A stretch of 64,000 nt of DNA, taken from contig CAKZYA010000015.1 of NCBI GenBank assembly GCA_937883755.1, positions 55,359 through 119,358 of the forward strand, written 5' to 3'. The notes under the pieces were generated by a model that ran no database searches, was not told the DNA's origin, and saw nothing but the letters and a program-made list of their open reading frames with translations. Position numbers and translations under genes: made by a program. Below are positions 36,339-44,683 of this stretch, in pieces. The stretch's first letter is position 1, and the number at the start of each line of letters is the position of its first letter. This DNA comes from an uncultured Flammeovirgaceae bacterium (lineage in GTDB: Bacteria > Bacteroidota > Bacteroidia > Cytophagales > Cyclobacteriaceae).

Positions 36339-37862
36339 ATGAGAAATTTTCGATATAAATCAGTTCTTATTATTCTACTTCTTTTTGCATCGTTTGGCTG
36401 CGAAACCTTTCTTACCGAAGAGCCACGCGATATAGTTTCGCCTTCAAATTTCTTCAACTCAGCCGCCGAAGTTAAATCAGCCGTCAACGGACTATACGAC
36501 CTCTATCATAATAACTCGCTCCACAAAAAAATTGGCTTAGATCGCTTTTACGAAAATGGCGCCGACGTTATTGGGCCGAACCGGGAGTTTGGGCAGGTAG
36601 AAGCTATTCAGAGTTACACCTTGGATGAAGGTAATATCAGTGCTATCTCCCAGGGTGGCGGTGCTCCCCTCACCTGGCAAGATCTGTATCAGGCAATTCA
36701 GAATGCAAATATCATTTTAGAAAACCTAGAAGATAATCCGGCCATTCGAGAAGAGGACCGTAATCAGTTTATTGGCGAGGCGTTATTTATGCGATCGTAT
36801 TCTTATTACCACCTTACTAACCTTTGGGGCAATGTTCCTTACTACCGGGAAGTGTTACCCATTGAAGAAATCAGAAGCTTAGGCCGTACTGATAAAACGC
36901 TAATTCAGAATGAAATTCTAGTGGATTTTCAACAAGCCCAGGACTTACTACCCGATAGCTACCCCGATAGTGAACAAGGGCGAGTTAACAAGTGGACCGT
37001 GGCAACCGTAATGACCAAACTATATTTAATTCAGCAAAAATGGCAGGAAGCTCGTGACAAAGCTTTAGAAATCATTAATGAATCACCGCATCGTCTGCTG
37101 GATGATTATGCCTCAGTATTTGATCCTAACAATGAATACAATGAAGAGATTATTTGGGAACTTGATTTCGTGAAAGATATCAATGCTGATAACTGGGTAG
37201 ACCACTTTACTCCTCGCATTCGAGACGAACCTAAGAACGCCGACGAACGACCTGCTTTAAGTGCGGCTCTTGGAGATAGAAACGAAGGGTTCACCGGGTT
37301 TGGCCTTTCGGTTCCTCTACCTGATTACGTTAATAAGTTCCCGCTAGATGATTTGAGAAGATCTTCGAACATCGTGGAGACATACTTAGGCTTCGAACTT
37401 AATTTTCCCTACATGCCCAAAATGTGGAACCTGGATCAAATTAATTCGCCTCGCGGAAACCACGGTGATAATAAGATTATTTTCCGGCTATCCGATGTGT
37501 ATTTAATGGCTGCTGAAGCCGAGAATGAGTTGAATGGCCCGGGGAACGCTTTCCAGTATATTAATGCAGTACGAGAGCGAGCTTATGAACCAGACCAACC
37601 CTATTCTAGCTTGTCGCAACAGCAACTGCGAGAAGCGATTTACGATGAACGCAAATGGGAACTGGGCGGTGAAGGCCACCGCCGATTAGACCTTATTCGC
37701 TGGGGGATACTGATGGATGTAGTGAAGAACACCGAGTATCGGGTGTACGATCCAGCTCCCAACATTCAGCCAAAACACGTTTTGTTACCGATTCCGGTTG
37801 AAGAGCTGCGGTTGAACCCGGCGTTGCTAGAATCAGACCCAACGAATAACGGTTATCGGTAG
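36339..37862 (+). CDS. RagB/SusD family nutrient-uptake outer-membrane lipoprotein
   Basis: A 507-residue surface lipoprotein (LLFASFGC, lipidated Cys21) that captures glycan for the SusC barrel encoded immediately upstream. The TPR-like helical scaffold is seen in AEVKSAVNGLYDLYHN, GEALFMRSYSYYHLTNLWGNVPY and KWTVATVMTKLYLIQQKWQEARDKALEII. The C-terminal SusD signature YDERKWELGGEGHRRLDLIRWG is complete, as is the usual final VLLPIPVEELRLNPAL. It is followed by a strong terminator-like hairpin at 37878-37908, but the sulfatase at 37938 follows closely and may be partly read through. Confidence 0.93.
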   Translation: MRNFRYKSVLIILLLFASFGCETFLTEEPRDIVSPSNFFNSAAEVKSAVNGLYDLYHNNSLHKKIGLDRFYENGADVIGPNREFGQVEAIQSYTLDEGNISAISQGGGAPLTWQDLYQAIQNANIILENLEDNPAIREEDRNQFIGEALFMRSYSYYHLTNLWGNVPYYREVLPIEEIRSLGRTDKTLIQNEILVDFQQAQDLLPDSYPDSEQGRVNKWTVATVMTKLYLIQQKWQEARDKALEIINESPHRLLDDYASVFDPNNEYNEEIIWELDFVKDINADNWVDHFTPRIRDEPKNADERPALSAALGDRNEGFTGFGLSVPLPDYVNKFPLDDLRRSSNIVETYLGFELNFPYMPKMWNLDQINSPRGNHGDNKIIFRLSDVYLMAAEAENELNGPGNAFQYINAVRERAYEPDQPYSSLSQQQLREAIYDERKWELGGEGHRRLDLIRWGILMDVVKNTEYRVYDPAPNIQPKHVLLPIPVEELRLNPALLESDPTNNGYR

Positions 37863-37877
37863 TATCTAATTTATGAT

Positions 37878-37908
37878 AGTAGGCGGAAACAGAAGATCTT
37901 CGCCTACT
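37878..37908 (+). terminator. Rho-independent-like terminator after susD
   Basis: AGTAGGCG (37878-37885) pairs with CGCCTACT (37901-37908) across a 15-base loop that contains a further short palindrome. It is followed by a T-rich TATTTATTATT. It lies 16 bases after the susD stop and 30 before the next start, so it may partly terminate transcription and lower downstream sulfatase expression. Confidence 0.6.
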
Positions 37909-37937
37909 TATTTATTATTCATCCCCTCCCTTTACCA

Positions 37938-39362
37938 ATGACTAGAACTGTATTCATTCTACTTTTCTTCCTTGTTCAAAATCCTGGACTTGCCCAACAA
38001 CCCCCAAATGTAGTCTTCATCAACGTTGACGATCTGGGCTATCGTGATTTAGGAGTGATGGGAAGCAATTACTACGAAACACCCAATATTGATAAACTGG
38101 CAGCGGAAGGTATGGTATTTACGCAGGCATACGCCGGAGCGGCTAACTGTGCTCCCAGCCGGGCTTGTTTGATGTCGGGGATGAATACCCCTCGGCACGG
38201 AATCTATACGGTAGGCAATTCAGACCGGGGTGATACTCGCACTCGTAAAGTGATACCGGTAGCTAACCAAACAGTACTTACCGACTCTATTTACACCTTA
38301 GCCGAGATGTTTCGCGATAACGGGTATACTACCGGTACTTTTGGGAAGTGGCATTTGGGAGATGATCCTACCACCCAAGGTTTTGATGTGAATGTAGCAG
38401 GAAGTCACCGGGGTAATCCGGGCAAGAATGGTTACTTCAGTCCGTATAATGTTGATTATCTAACTGATGGGCTGGAGGGCGAATATTTGACCGATAGATT
38501 AACCGATGAAGCCATTCGCTTTCTAGAAGAAAATCAGGAGAAACCCTTTTTCCTGTATCTCCCCTACTATACCGTTCACACACCTATCATTGGTAAACCA
38601 GAGCTAATTAAAAGATTTGAAGAAAAGGAAACTGATGAAGGGCAAGATAATCCGGTTTACGCTGCCATGATCGCTTCGTTAGATGAAAATGTGGGACGAC
38701 TGCTATCTACTATTGATGAGCTCAACTTGAAGGAGCAGACTTTGGTCGTCCTCACTTCCGATAATGGCGGCATTCGTGATGTCTCCTATCAGGATCCACT
38801 GCGAGCCGGAAAAGGCTCCTACTACGAAGGTGGTATCCGAGTACCCTTGATTGTCCGTTGGCCCAAAAAAGTTGCACCCCAAACGACCTGCAATACCCCA
38901 GTAAGTAACCTCGATTTTTACCCTACTTTTCAAGGCATCCTAAATATACCATCACCTCATCAGCAACCTCAAGACGGAATCAATATTCTACCTTTATTGC
39001 AGGGCGAAGAGATTGCTGAGCGTCCACTGTATTGGCATTTCCCAATTTACCTTCAGGCTTATAACCCTAAGGAAGACAAAGGGCGCGATCCTTTATTTCG
39101 TACTCGCCCCGGTTCGGTAGTTCGGCTAGGTAAATGGAAACTACACCATTACTACGAAGATGATTCACTAGAGCTTTACAATCTAGAGAAAGACCTGGGT
39201 GAAACTAATAATGTTGTTAATGACTATCCCGAGATTAAGAAAAAGCTACAGCGATTGCTTACCGACTGGCTGAAAAGCCACAATGCTGACTTATCATTTC
39301 CCGCAAATTCAGCTTACGATCCCAAGTTTGAAAACCAACGAAAACTAAAGGCTTCGCAATAA
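37938..39362 (+). CDS. Type I sulfatase (S1 family)
   Basis: A 474-residue exported sulfatase with a cleavable signal peptide (~1-20, NPGLAQ). The active-site sequence C71-APSR-ACLMSG contains the Cys to be converted to formylglycine. Metal-binding Asp31-Asp32 (NVDDLGYRD), GKWHLGDDP and LTSDNGG complete the S1 alkaline-phosphatase-fold site. It removes sulfate esters from sulfated glycans in the periplasm or at the surface. It is the last gene of the sigma-fecR-susC-susD-sulfatase series. Its stop is only 4 bases from the end of the oppositely directed sulfatase gene. No sulfatase-maturating enzyme is encoded in the window. The subfamily is not identified. Confidence 0.9.
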   Translation: MTRTVFILLFFLVQNPGLAQQPPNVVFINVDDLGYRDLGVMGSNYYETPNIDKLAAEGMVFTQAYAGAANCAPSRACLMSGMNTPRHGIYTVGNSDRGDTRTRKVIPVANQTVLTDSIYTLAEMFRDNGYTTGTFGKWHLGDDPTTQGFDVNVAGSHRGNPGKNGYFSPYNVDYLTDGLEGEYLTDRLTDEAIRFLEENQEKPFFLYLPYYTVHTPIIGKPELIKRFEEKETDEGQDNPVYAAMIASLDENVGRLLSTIDELNLKEQTLVVLTSDNGGIRDVSYQDPLRAGKGSYYEGGIRVPLIVRWPKKVAPQTTCNTPVSNLDFYPTFQGILNIPSPHQQPQDGINILPLLQGEEIAERPLYWHFPIYLQAYNPKEDKGRDPLFRTRPGSVVRLGKWKLHHYYEDDSLELYNLEKDLGETNNVVNDYPEIKKKLQRLLTDWLKSHNADLSFPANSAYDPKFENQRKLKASQ

Positions 39363-39366
39363 ACTG

Positions 39367-40848
39367 CTAATTTGAACCCAAGTACGTTCCCTGGTCGAAA
39401 GTAAAGACTGGAGAAGGAGTACGAGCGTTTTGCAGTATCTCCTTCATTTGATCAACCACCTCCGGATGTTCATCAGCTACGTTGTTCTCCTCGCCAATGT
39501 CTTCGGCCAGATTATATAATTCCAGCGGACTGTCGGGGTCTTCCAACACATCGTAGCGTACCGCTTTCCAGTCGCCCTTCCGTACGGCTATCCTCCCACC
39601 CCGCTCGTGAAACTCCCAGTAGAGATAGTCGTGCTCAGCTTGGTTACCTTCGCCCGTTAGCGTGGGTGCAAACGAAACTCCGTCTCCGTTCGGAGATTCA
39701 ATACCCGCCAATTCAGCTACGGTGGGGTACATATCCCAAAAAGCTGACACGTGCTCACTTTTGCTTCCGGCTTCAATCTGGCCCGGCCAGTAGGCAATCA
39801 TGGGTACTCGGATACCGCCTTCGTATAAATCACGCTTGTATCCTTTGAGCGGGCCATTGCTATCAAAGTAATCCGGATCAGCTCCGCCTTCCTGATGAGG
39901 CCCGTTGTCGGAAGTAAAAATAATCAGCGTGTTTTCGGCCAAGCCCAGCGAATCTACCATCGCCACAATCTCCCCAACCTGCTTATCGAGTAGTGAGATC
40001 ATCGCTACAAAAGCCGCGTGAGGTTCCTGCTGCGACTCGTAGGGTCCGGTACGGTAATCTTCGCCCTCATCTAAGCCCTCGTAAGGAGTTTCGGGCGGAT
40101 ACTTACCTTGGTATTGCTGCATTATCTCGTTGGGAGCCACCAGTTCGGCGTGGGGAATGACGCTAGGTATGTAAAGAAAGAACGGTTCCTCTTGATGATC
40201 TTCAATAAAACCTAGTACCTCTTGATGAATTAGGGAGGGAGCATAACTGCCTTTATTAAATCCAGTATTTTCCTCCAGTATAATAGAGTCTTGATTATGC
40301 CAGAGGTGACGTGGATAGTAATGGTGCCCGTATCGCTGACAATTATAACCAAAGAATTCATCAAAGCCCTGCCGATTAGGATCACCTTCTGAACCAGGAT
40401 AGCCTAATCCCCATTTACCAAAGGCTCCAGTGGCATAGCCCGCTTCCCGCAATGATTCCGCTAAAGTCTGTACACTATCGGGCAATGGATGCTGCCCTTC
40501 TGGTCGAACTTCTTTATTGCCCCGAATGGGAGTATGCCCTGTGTGCAGTCCCGTCATCAACGCGGAACGAGAGGGCGCACAAACCGTATTACCGGAATAG
40601 TGCTGGGTAAACCGCATTCCCTGCGCCGCTAGTTTATCAATGTTGGGAGTAGAAAATTTGGTTTGCCCGTAGCAACTTAAATCGCCGTAGCCCAGATCAT
40701 CGGCTAGAATGTAGATAATATTAGGCAGATTGGAAGATTCACTATCTGGCTCGGATACTGTTTCGGGCTGAGGCGAGCAGCTGACAATAAGCAGTGGCAG
40801 AAAAAACCAAGTAACCTGACTTCTGAGGTACTGATGAGTTAAAATCAT
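39367..40848 (-). CDS. Arylsulfatase-type lipoprotein (S1 family)
   Basis: A 493-residue sulfatase with a lipoprotein signal (FLPLLIVSC, lipidated Cys24), unlike the soluble enzyme at 37938. Formylglycine site: C90-APSR-SALMTGLHTGHTPIRGN, the GHTPIRGN extension being typical of arylsulfatase-A-like members. Metal residues are in LADDLGYGDLSCYG, GKWGLGYPGSEGDP and FTSDNGPHQEGG. C-terminal EFHERGGRIAVRKGDWKAVRYD is the usual S1 tail. It is second in a two-gene operon with the sulfatase upstream (5-base gap) and converges with the SusCD operon. It is probably periplasm- or surface-anchored. Target linkage is unknown. Confidence 0.9.
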   Translation of the reverse strand: MILTHQYLRSQVTWFFLPLLIVSCSPQPETVSEPDSESSNLPNIIYILADDLGYGDLSCYGQTKFSTPNIDKLAAQGMRFTQHYSGNTVCAPSRSALMTGLHTGHTPIRGNKEVRPEGQHPLPDSVQTLAESLREAGYATGAFGKWGLGYPGSEGDPNRQGFDEFFGYNCQRYGHHYYPRHLWHNQDSIILEENTGFNKGSYAPSLIHQEVLGFIEDHQEEPFFLYIPSVIPHAELVAPNEIMQQYQGKYPPETPYEGLDEGEDYRTGPYESQQEPHAAFVAMISLLDKQVGEIVAMVDSLGLAENTLIIFTSDNGPHQEGGADPDYFDSNGPLKGYKRDLYEGGIRVPMIAYWPGQIEAGSKSEHVSAFWDMYPTVAELAGIESPNGDGVSFAPTLTGEGNQAEHDYLYWEFHERGGRIAVRKGDWKAVRYDVLEDPDSPLELYNLAEDIGEENNVADEHPEVVDQMKEILQNARTPSPVFTFDQGTYLGSN

Positions 40849-40853
40849 TTTTG

Positions 40854-42482
40854 CTAGTTATTCTTTCGCGCTTCCACTACTTCCAGATAAGCTTCTAAAA
40901 ACTTCTGGTTGTTTTCATCGCTATCACCGTATTGGTCACGTAGTTCAGTTAGGCGATTGTGTAGCTGTTCCTGTATTTCAGCGTACTCAGGGTCATCGTA
41001 TACATTCTGCATTTCGTTGGGGTCTTTCTCCAGATCGTACATTTCCCACTCATCAATATCGTAGTAGAAATGCATGAGTTTGTAGCGGTCAGTAGCCACG
41101 CCGTAGTGCCGTTTTACCATATGCACCGAGGGATATTCGTAGTAAGTGTAGTACACGGCATCCCGCCACTCGTCAGTTTCTCCCCCTACAAGGTTACGGA
41201 ATGATTCACCCTGCATGGCTTCAGGGATTTCAATACCTGCGTAATCCAAGAAAGTAGGAGCTACATCAAGATTTTGAACCAGAGCATCAATCTCCGTTCC
41301 TGCGTCAATTTCTTTAGGATATCGTACCAGCAGTGGGGTGCGGAACGACTGCTCGTACATAAAGCGTTTATCAAACCAACCGTGCTCGCCCAAATAAAAA
41401 CCCTGATCCGAAGTATAAACCACAATCGTATTATCAGCCAACCCATTTTCATCTAAGTAATCTAACACTTCGCCTACTCCGTCGTCTACCGATTTAATGG
41501 TTCGCAGATAATCCTTGATATACCGGTTAAATTTCCAAACAGCAACCTCTTTCTCTCGATCTTGATCAAACTCAAGCTCCTCTCCAGAATAGTAGGTCTT
41601 CAGAAATTCTTGATTCTTAGGTTCGTAGGCAGCGTTCCACTGCGCTAACTGCTCTTCATTAAACCTCGCCAGATGCCTTTCCATCAGGTTGGTGCTATCG
41701 CCATTGGGGTCAATCAGTAATTTAAAATCGTGTCCCCACTGAGCATGACCATCTACCTCCATCTCCTGTTCTCTAGCAGCAGCTCCCATGCCGGAGTAAT
41801 CATCAAAATAATTGGATGGCGGATCAAAAGTTTTATCGTCGTAGAGTGTCAAATACTTCGGAGCTGGTTGCCAATTCCGATGCGGGGCTTTTTGGTGGTA
41901 CATCAGCAAGAATGGCTTTTCTGGATTGCGCTGCTCTTTTAGCCACTTCAGGGTATGTTCCGTTGTGATCTCAGTGACGTAACCCTCAAATCGCTGACGC
42001 TCACCGTTTACTAGAAAATCTGGATTGTAGTAATGTCCTTGCCCGGGCAAAACCATTGAGTGGTCAAAACCCTGCGGTAACCCATCCAAATGAATTTTAC
42101 CAATCAGTGCGGTCTGGTAGCCATTGGCCTGTAGAAGCTTAGGGAAATTATCCTGATCCCAGTCAAAGGACTGAATATTATCTACTTTACCGTTCTTGAA
42201 ACTATGCTTACCCGTAAGCACCACCGCCCGACTAGGCGCACAAATAGAATTAGTGACCGTGGCTCGGGTAAAAATCGCCCCTTCATTGGCAATCCGGTCA
42301 ATATTAGGAGTTTCATTTAAACCGTATCCGTAGGCACTCACTGCTTGGTAAGCATGGTCGTCGCTCATAATAAAGACAATATTAGGCGGGCGATCTTCTG
42401 ATGCCTTCTCCGCTGGCTGGTTACAAGCTGAAAAAAGAGGGCCTACAGCAATGAGTAGAATGTAGTAAGGAGATAGATTCAT
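40854..42482 (-). CDS. Sulfatase lipoprotein (S1 family, possibly N-acetylglucosamine-6-sulfatase-like)
   Basis: A 542-residue sulfatase with a lipoprotein signal (VGPLFSAC, lipidated Cys20). It has metal motif MSDDHAYQAVSAYG and formylglycine site C81-APSR-AVVLTGKHSFKNGK. YTSDQGFYLGEHGWFDKRFMYEQSFRTPLLVRYP is the hallmark of the branch that contains N-acetylglucosamine-6-O-sulfatases and iduronate or heparan enzymes, so an action on an amino-sugar 6-sulfate is plausible but not established. It is the first gene of a minus-strand operon. Its C terminus has an extended coiled-coil-like tail (EIQEQLHNRLTELRDQYG...). The 160 bases upstream contain the rplT terminator and a 9-bp stem (42532-42540 with 42569-42577). 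Confidence 0.88.
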   Translation of the reverse strand: MNLSPYYILLIAVGPLFSACNQPAEKASEDRPPNIVFIMSDDHAYQAVSAYGYGLNETPNIDRIANEGAIFTRATVTNSICAPSRAVVLTGKHSFKNGKVDNIQSFDWDQDNFPKLLQANGYQTALIGKIHLDGLPQGFDHSMVLPGQGHYYNPDFLVNGERQRFEGYVTEITTEHTLKWLKEQRNPEKPFLLMYHQKAPHRNWQPAPKYLTLYDDKTFDPPSNYFDDYSGMGAAAREQEMEVDGHAQWGHDFKLLIDPNGDSTNLMERHLARFNEEQLAQWNAAYEPKNQEFLKTYYSGEELEFDQDREKEVAVWKFNRYIKDYLRTIKSVDDGVGEVLDYLDENGLADNTIVVYTSDQGFYLGEHGWFDKRFMYEQSFRTPLLVRYPKEIDAGTEIDALVQNLDVAPTFLDYAGIEIPEAMQGESFRNLVGGETDEWRDAVYYTYYEYPSVHMVKRHYGVATDRYKLMHFYYDIDEWEMYDLEKDPNEMQNVYDDPEYAEIQEQLHNRLTELRDQYGDSDENNQKFLEAYLEVVEARKNN

Positions 42483-42584
42483 TGTAAAAGGTTGTAGTAT
42501 TCGTGATAAAGCTGGTTTAAGATAGGAGCTTTACTATGAGCTTACAAATCCACCATGTAAAAACTCTTCTCATAGTATTTCTTC

Positions 42585-42615
42585 CATAAAAAAAGCCCTT
42601 CACTTGGAGGGCTTT
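42585..42615 (-). terminator. Rho-independent terminator of the infC-rpmI-rplT operon
   Basis: Read on the minus strand, AAAGCCCT and AGGGCTTT (42592-42599 and 42608-42615) form a perfect eight-pair stem with an eight-base loop, followed by a run of T residues. It begins 29 bases after the rplT stop codon. The position and T tract make this a textbook terminator for the ribosomal operon. Confidence 0.85.
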
Positions 42616-42643
42616 ATCGTCAGTCTGTTGAAACAGATGATGT

Positions 42644-42988
42644 CTACTTAACTTTTTCTACGATGGCTTTAAACGCTGTAGGATGATTCATCGCTAAATC
42701 AGCGAGCACTTTGCGGTTCAGGTCAATACCAGCCGTTTTGATCGCTCCTATAAATTTAGAATAGGACATTCCGTGCTCACGAGTTCCGGCATTAATGCGC
42801 TGAATCCATAGTCGGCGAATTTCACGTTTCTTTTGTCGGCGGTCGCGGTAGGAATACACCATTCCTTTTTCAACCGCATTTTTAGCAACGGTCCATACGT
42901 TGCTTCTACGCCCCCAATAGCCTTTAGCTTGCTTGAGGACTCTTTTTCGGCGGGCGCGTGACGCCACATTGTTTACTGATCTTGGCAT
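42644..42988 (-). CDS. rplT: 50S ribosomal protein L20
   Basis: A 114-residue protein that is essential for early assembly of the 50S subunit through 23S rRNA binding. It matches L20 from end to end, with the basic N-terminal extension [28 protein letters not shown], followed by [28 protein letters not shown] and [14 protein letters not shown]. Length is the family's usual 114-120 residues. It is the last gene of the infC-rpmI-rplT operon, with 150 bases separating it from rpmI, which contain a perfect hairpin. In other bacteria L20 represses this operon. No matching site is demonstrated here. Confidence 0.98.
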   Translation of the reverse strand: MPRSVNNVASRARRKRVLKQAKGYWGRRSNVWTVAKNAVEKGMVYSYRDRRQKKREIRRLWIQRINAGTREHGMSYSKFIGAIKTAGIDLNRKVLADLAMNHPTAFKAIVEKVK

Positions 42989-43090
42989 TTTTGTTTTGTT
43001 TTTTTGATGTTTGGCGACTTTTCGTACTTACTAGCCAAACCTCGGGTGAAATTAATAAACCAGAATAATTGTGTTAATGTACGCTGTATT

Positions 43091-43120
43091 CATGTGTTCA
43101 TGTCTATACTTGAACACATG
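43091..43120. repeat. Perfect 10-bp hairpin between rpmI and rplT
   Basis: CATGTGTTCA (43091-43100) and TGAACACATG (43111-43120) are exact complements around a 10-base loop. Further TGAACAC-type units continue to 43136 (ACACTCGAACACAG). The GTGTTCA core is shared with the elements at 59263 and 63924. It sits inside an operon, so the mRNA would carry it between L35 and L20 coding regions. Confidence 0.65.
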
Positions 43121-43138
43121 AACACTCGAACACAGTCT

Positions 43139-43333
43139 TTAAATGTTGAGCATTTTCTTTACTCGGTCTTTGTCTGACGGATGAACTAGGGTCATCTTAG
43201 TAAGATTGCGCTTCTGCTTGGTCTCCTTTTTAGTAAGGATATGGCTTTTGAAGGCATGCTTACGCTTAATCTTGCCCGTCCCGGTCAGCTTGAAACGCTT
43301 TTTCGCGCCTGACTTGGTCTTTGCTTTCGGCAT
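43139..43333 (-). CDS. rpmI: 50S ribosomal protein L35
   Basis: A 64-residue ribosomal protein of the large subunit. It is complete and conforms to the family, with start [20 protein letters not shown], then [24 protein letters not shown] and the end [14 protein letters not shown]. It is very basic, as expected. It lies between infC and rplT in the conserved order, with about 98 bases from the infC stop. That intergenic region contains a strong 11-bp hairpin that might affect coupling or stability. No anomalies in the protein. Confidence 0.98.
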   Translation of the reverse strand: MPKAKTKSGAKKRFKLTGTGKIKRKHAFKSHILTKKETKQKRNLTKMTLVHPSDKDRVKKMLNI

Positions 43334-43366
43334 CGTTACATTTATTTAGTTAAGTTAGACATAAGA

Positions 43367-43408
43367 AATCCTGCCAGAAGGGTGAATAGTTCCCTCACTG
43401 GCAGGATT
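43367..43408 (-). promoter_or_regulatory. Perfect 11-bp hairpin between infC and rpmI
   Basis: AATCCTGCCAG (43367-43377) pairs exactly with CTGGCAGGATT (43398-43408). A further AGGG/CCCT pairing is possible inside the 20-base loop. It lies 23 bases after the infC stop and 33 before the rpmI start. There is no T tract on the minus strand, so it is not a classical terminator. A role in mRNA processing, attenuation or L20-type feedback is possible but untested. Confidence 0.5.
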
Positions 43409-43431
43409 CCCGAAAATTTATGAGATATATT

Positions 43432-43986
43432 TTAACTCTTTTTTGCGGGTTTGGGGGCGAGCATCAGAAACATCCGCTTACCCATTAGCTTAGGCATCTC
43501 TTCAACTTTCGCTTCCTCTTCTAATGCCTGAGCAAAACGCAAAAGTAGCATTTCTCCTCGTTCCTTAAATACAATAGATCTTCCCACGAAGTGTACGTAG
43601 GCTTTCACTTTCGCTCCGTCTTTCAAAAATCCTTGCGCGTGCTTCAGCTTAAAGTTGAAATCATGGTCGTCAGTATTGGGACCAAAGCGAATCTCCTTCA
43701 CCACTGTTTTCTGTGACTTCGCCTTAATCTCTTTCTGCTTTTTCTTCTGTTCGTACTTGAACTTAGAGTAATCTATGATCTTACAAACCGGAGGATCGGC
43801 TGACGGTGAAATTTCCACCAGATCTAATCCCTGATCCTGCGCCATTTGCAGTGCTTCTTTTACATCGTGAATCTCGTTGTCGGCATTTTCTCCGACTACC
43901 CGTACGTAGGGAGCGCGAATGCGCTGATTGACCTTGTAAGGTTCTTCCCGTTTGATGGGCCCTCGTCGTCGTTTAAATTTGCTAAT
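43432..43986 (-). CDS. infC: Translation initiation factor IF-3, AUU start codon
   Basis: A 184-residue factor that binds the 30S subunit, prevents subunit joining and proofreads the start codon. A start at the first ATG (43845) would remove the N-terminal domain. Upstream, in the same frame and without stops, the sequence encodes [35 protein letters not shown] and [11 protein letters not shown], the conserved IF-3 N-terminal domain and linker. No ATG, GTG or TTG occurs in that stretch at the right place, but ATT at 43984-43986 follows a perfect AGGAGGT by four bases. Infrequent AUU starts underlie infC autoregulation in E. coli: IF-3 discriminates against its own start codon. The C-terminal domain ([45 protein letters not shown]) is complete. 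Confidence 0.93.
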   Translation of the reverse strand: MSKFKRRRGPIKREEPYKVNQRIRAPYVRVVGENADNEIHDVKEALQMAQDQGLDLVEISPSADPPVCKIIDYSKFKYEQKKKQKEIKAKSQKTVVKEIRFGPNTDDHDFNFKLKHAQGFLKDGAKVKAYVHFVGRSIVFKERGEMLLLRFAQALEEEAKVEEMPKLMGKRMFLMLAPKPAKKS

Positions 43987-43997
43987 AGTTACCTCCT
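43984..43997 (-). promoter_or_regulatory. Strong Shine-Dalgarno and AUU start of infC
   Basis: On the minus strand AGGAGGT (43991-43997) lies four bases before ATT (43984-43986). Strong Shine-Dalgarno sequences are unusual among the genes of this window, and the site decides the otherwise hidden infC start. Confidence 0.8.
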
Positions 43998-44021
43998 GGT
44001 TTAGTGAATATTTTGAACCTG

Positions 44022-44051
44022 CAAATATCGGTAATTAATCATTCTATCCAA
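44022..44051 (-). promoter_or_regulatory. Candidate Bacteroidota-type promoter for infC
   Basis: On the minus strand TTGG (44048-44051) and GATATTTG (44022-44029) are separated by 18 bases. The Bacteroidota consensus is TTTG/TTG near -33 and TAnnTTTG near -7. The -7 element matches in seven of eight scored positions. The expected start would be about 44015, giving a leader of about 30 bases ahead of the AUU codon. Confidence 0.35.
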
Positions 44052-44157
44052 TATTTGCTTACTATTTATACCGAAGTATCCAGGAAAAAGTTTTAAGCAA
44101 TTCTGACATATTGATTCCCTACAATACAGAGCGGAACATTATATCAGTTTTTTCACC

Positions 44158-44197
44158 AAAAAAAGAGGGCTACCTCCTTTTCAGAAGGTGCCCTCTT
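44158..44197 (-). terminator. Rho-independent terminator of the small lipoprotein gene
   Basis: AAGAGGGC (44163-44170) pairs with GCCCTCTT (44190-44197), with additional ACCT/AGGT pairing inside. On the minus strand the stem is followed by seven T residues (complement of 44158-44164). It starts 23 bases after the stop codon at 44221. It also insulates infC from upstream transcription. Confidence 0.85.
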
Positions 44198-44220
44198 CAC
44201 TCACCAACCTATATCTCCAC

Positions 44221-44655
44221 TTATTCTATCCGGGTGAAAGAGTAGGTGTAATCACCCACTTTCTCCCAATCAATTTCAGTCTTACTTAAACTCCAGCTTA
44301 CTTCTATCTGGCTACTCAGTGCATCTACCTGAGCTCCGCTCACTTGCACCGTTCGTGTGCTACTACCATCGCTAGAGGTGAAGGTAATCTGAGAACTGTC
44401 TTGTTGCCAAGTGCCCTGCTGACCCACAGTTGGGGCTGCTGGGTGACTACCCTTCACTTCGTAGTCAGATGGTGTGCCTGACGCATCAAAATGTAGGGTA
44501 ATAGTGTAAGCAGGCATAGGAACTATGGCCTGCCCGTTAAGCGTAGCTTCGGTTAACTGAAAATCTACCGCTTGCGGAGCAGGCTCTTCACTTTTCTTAC
44601 AAGCTGCTACCGCCATGAGTCCTAGCAGTAGTATGGATATAATCACTTTATTCAT
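44221..44655 (-). CDS. Small lipoprotein of unknown function
   Basis: A protein of 144 residues from Met 44655 (MNKVIISILLLGLMAVAACKK), with a textbook lipoprotein signal and lipidated Cys19 in that numbering. The frame extends eight codons further upstream, but this ATG places the basic n-region correctly. After a short Glu/Pro-rich linker, the mature domain consists of eight or so strands (VDFQLTEATLNGQAI, YTITLHFDASGTPSDYEVKG, GTWQQDSSQITFTSSDG), resembling lipocalin-like lipoproteins of Bacteroidota. No ligand can be named. It lies 28 bases downstream of the T9SS protein gene, so it may be co-transcribed, and ends in a strong terminator. Confidence 0.75.
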   Translation of the reverse strand: MNKVIISILLLGLMAVAACKKSEEPAPQAVDFQLTEATLNGQAIVPMPAYTITLHFDASGTPSDYEVKGSHPAAPTVGQQGTWQQDSSQITFTSSDGSSTRTVQVSGAQVDALSSQIEVSWSLSKTEIDWEKVGDYTYSFTRIE

Positions 44656-44683
44656 TTTTCTATATTTTAATAAGTTCACTGTT

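Noticed and set aside
43432..43845. IF-3 starting at the first ATG, giving a truncated 137-aa factor
   Set aside because: The frame upstream encodes the conserved IF-3 N-terminal domain, and a strong Shine-Dalgarno sequence precedes ATT at 43984-43986.
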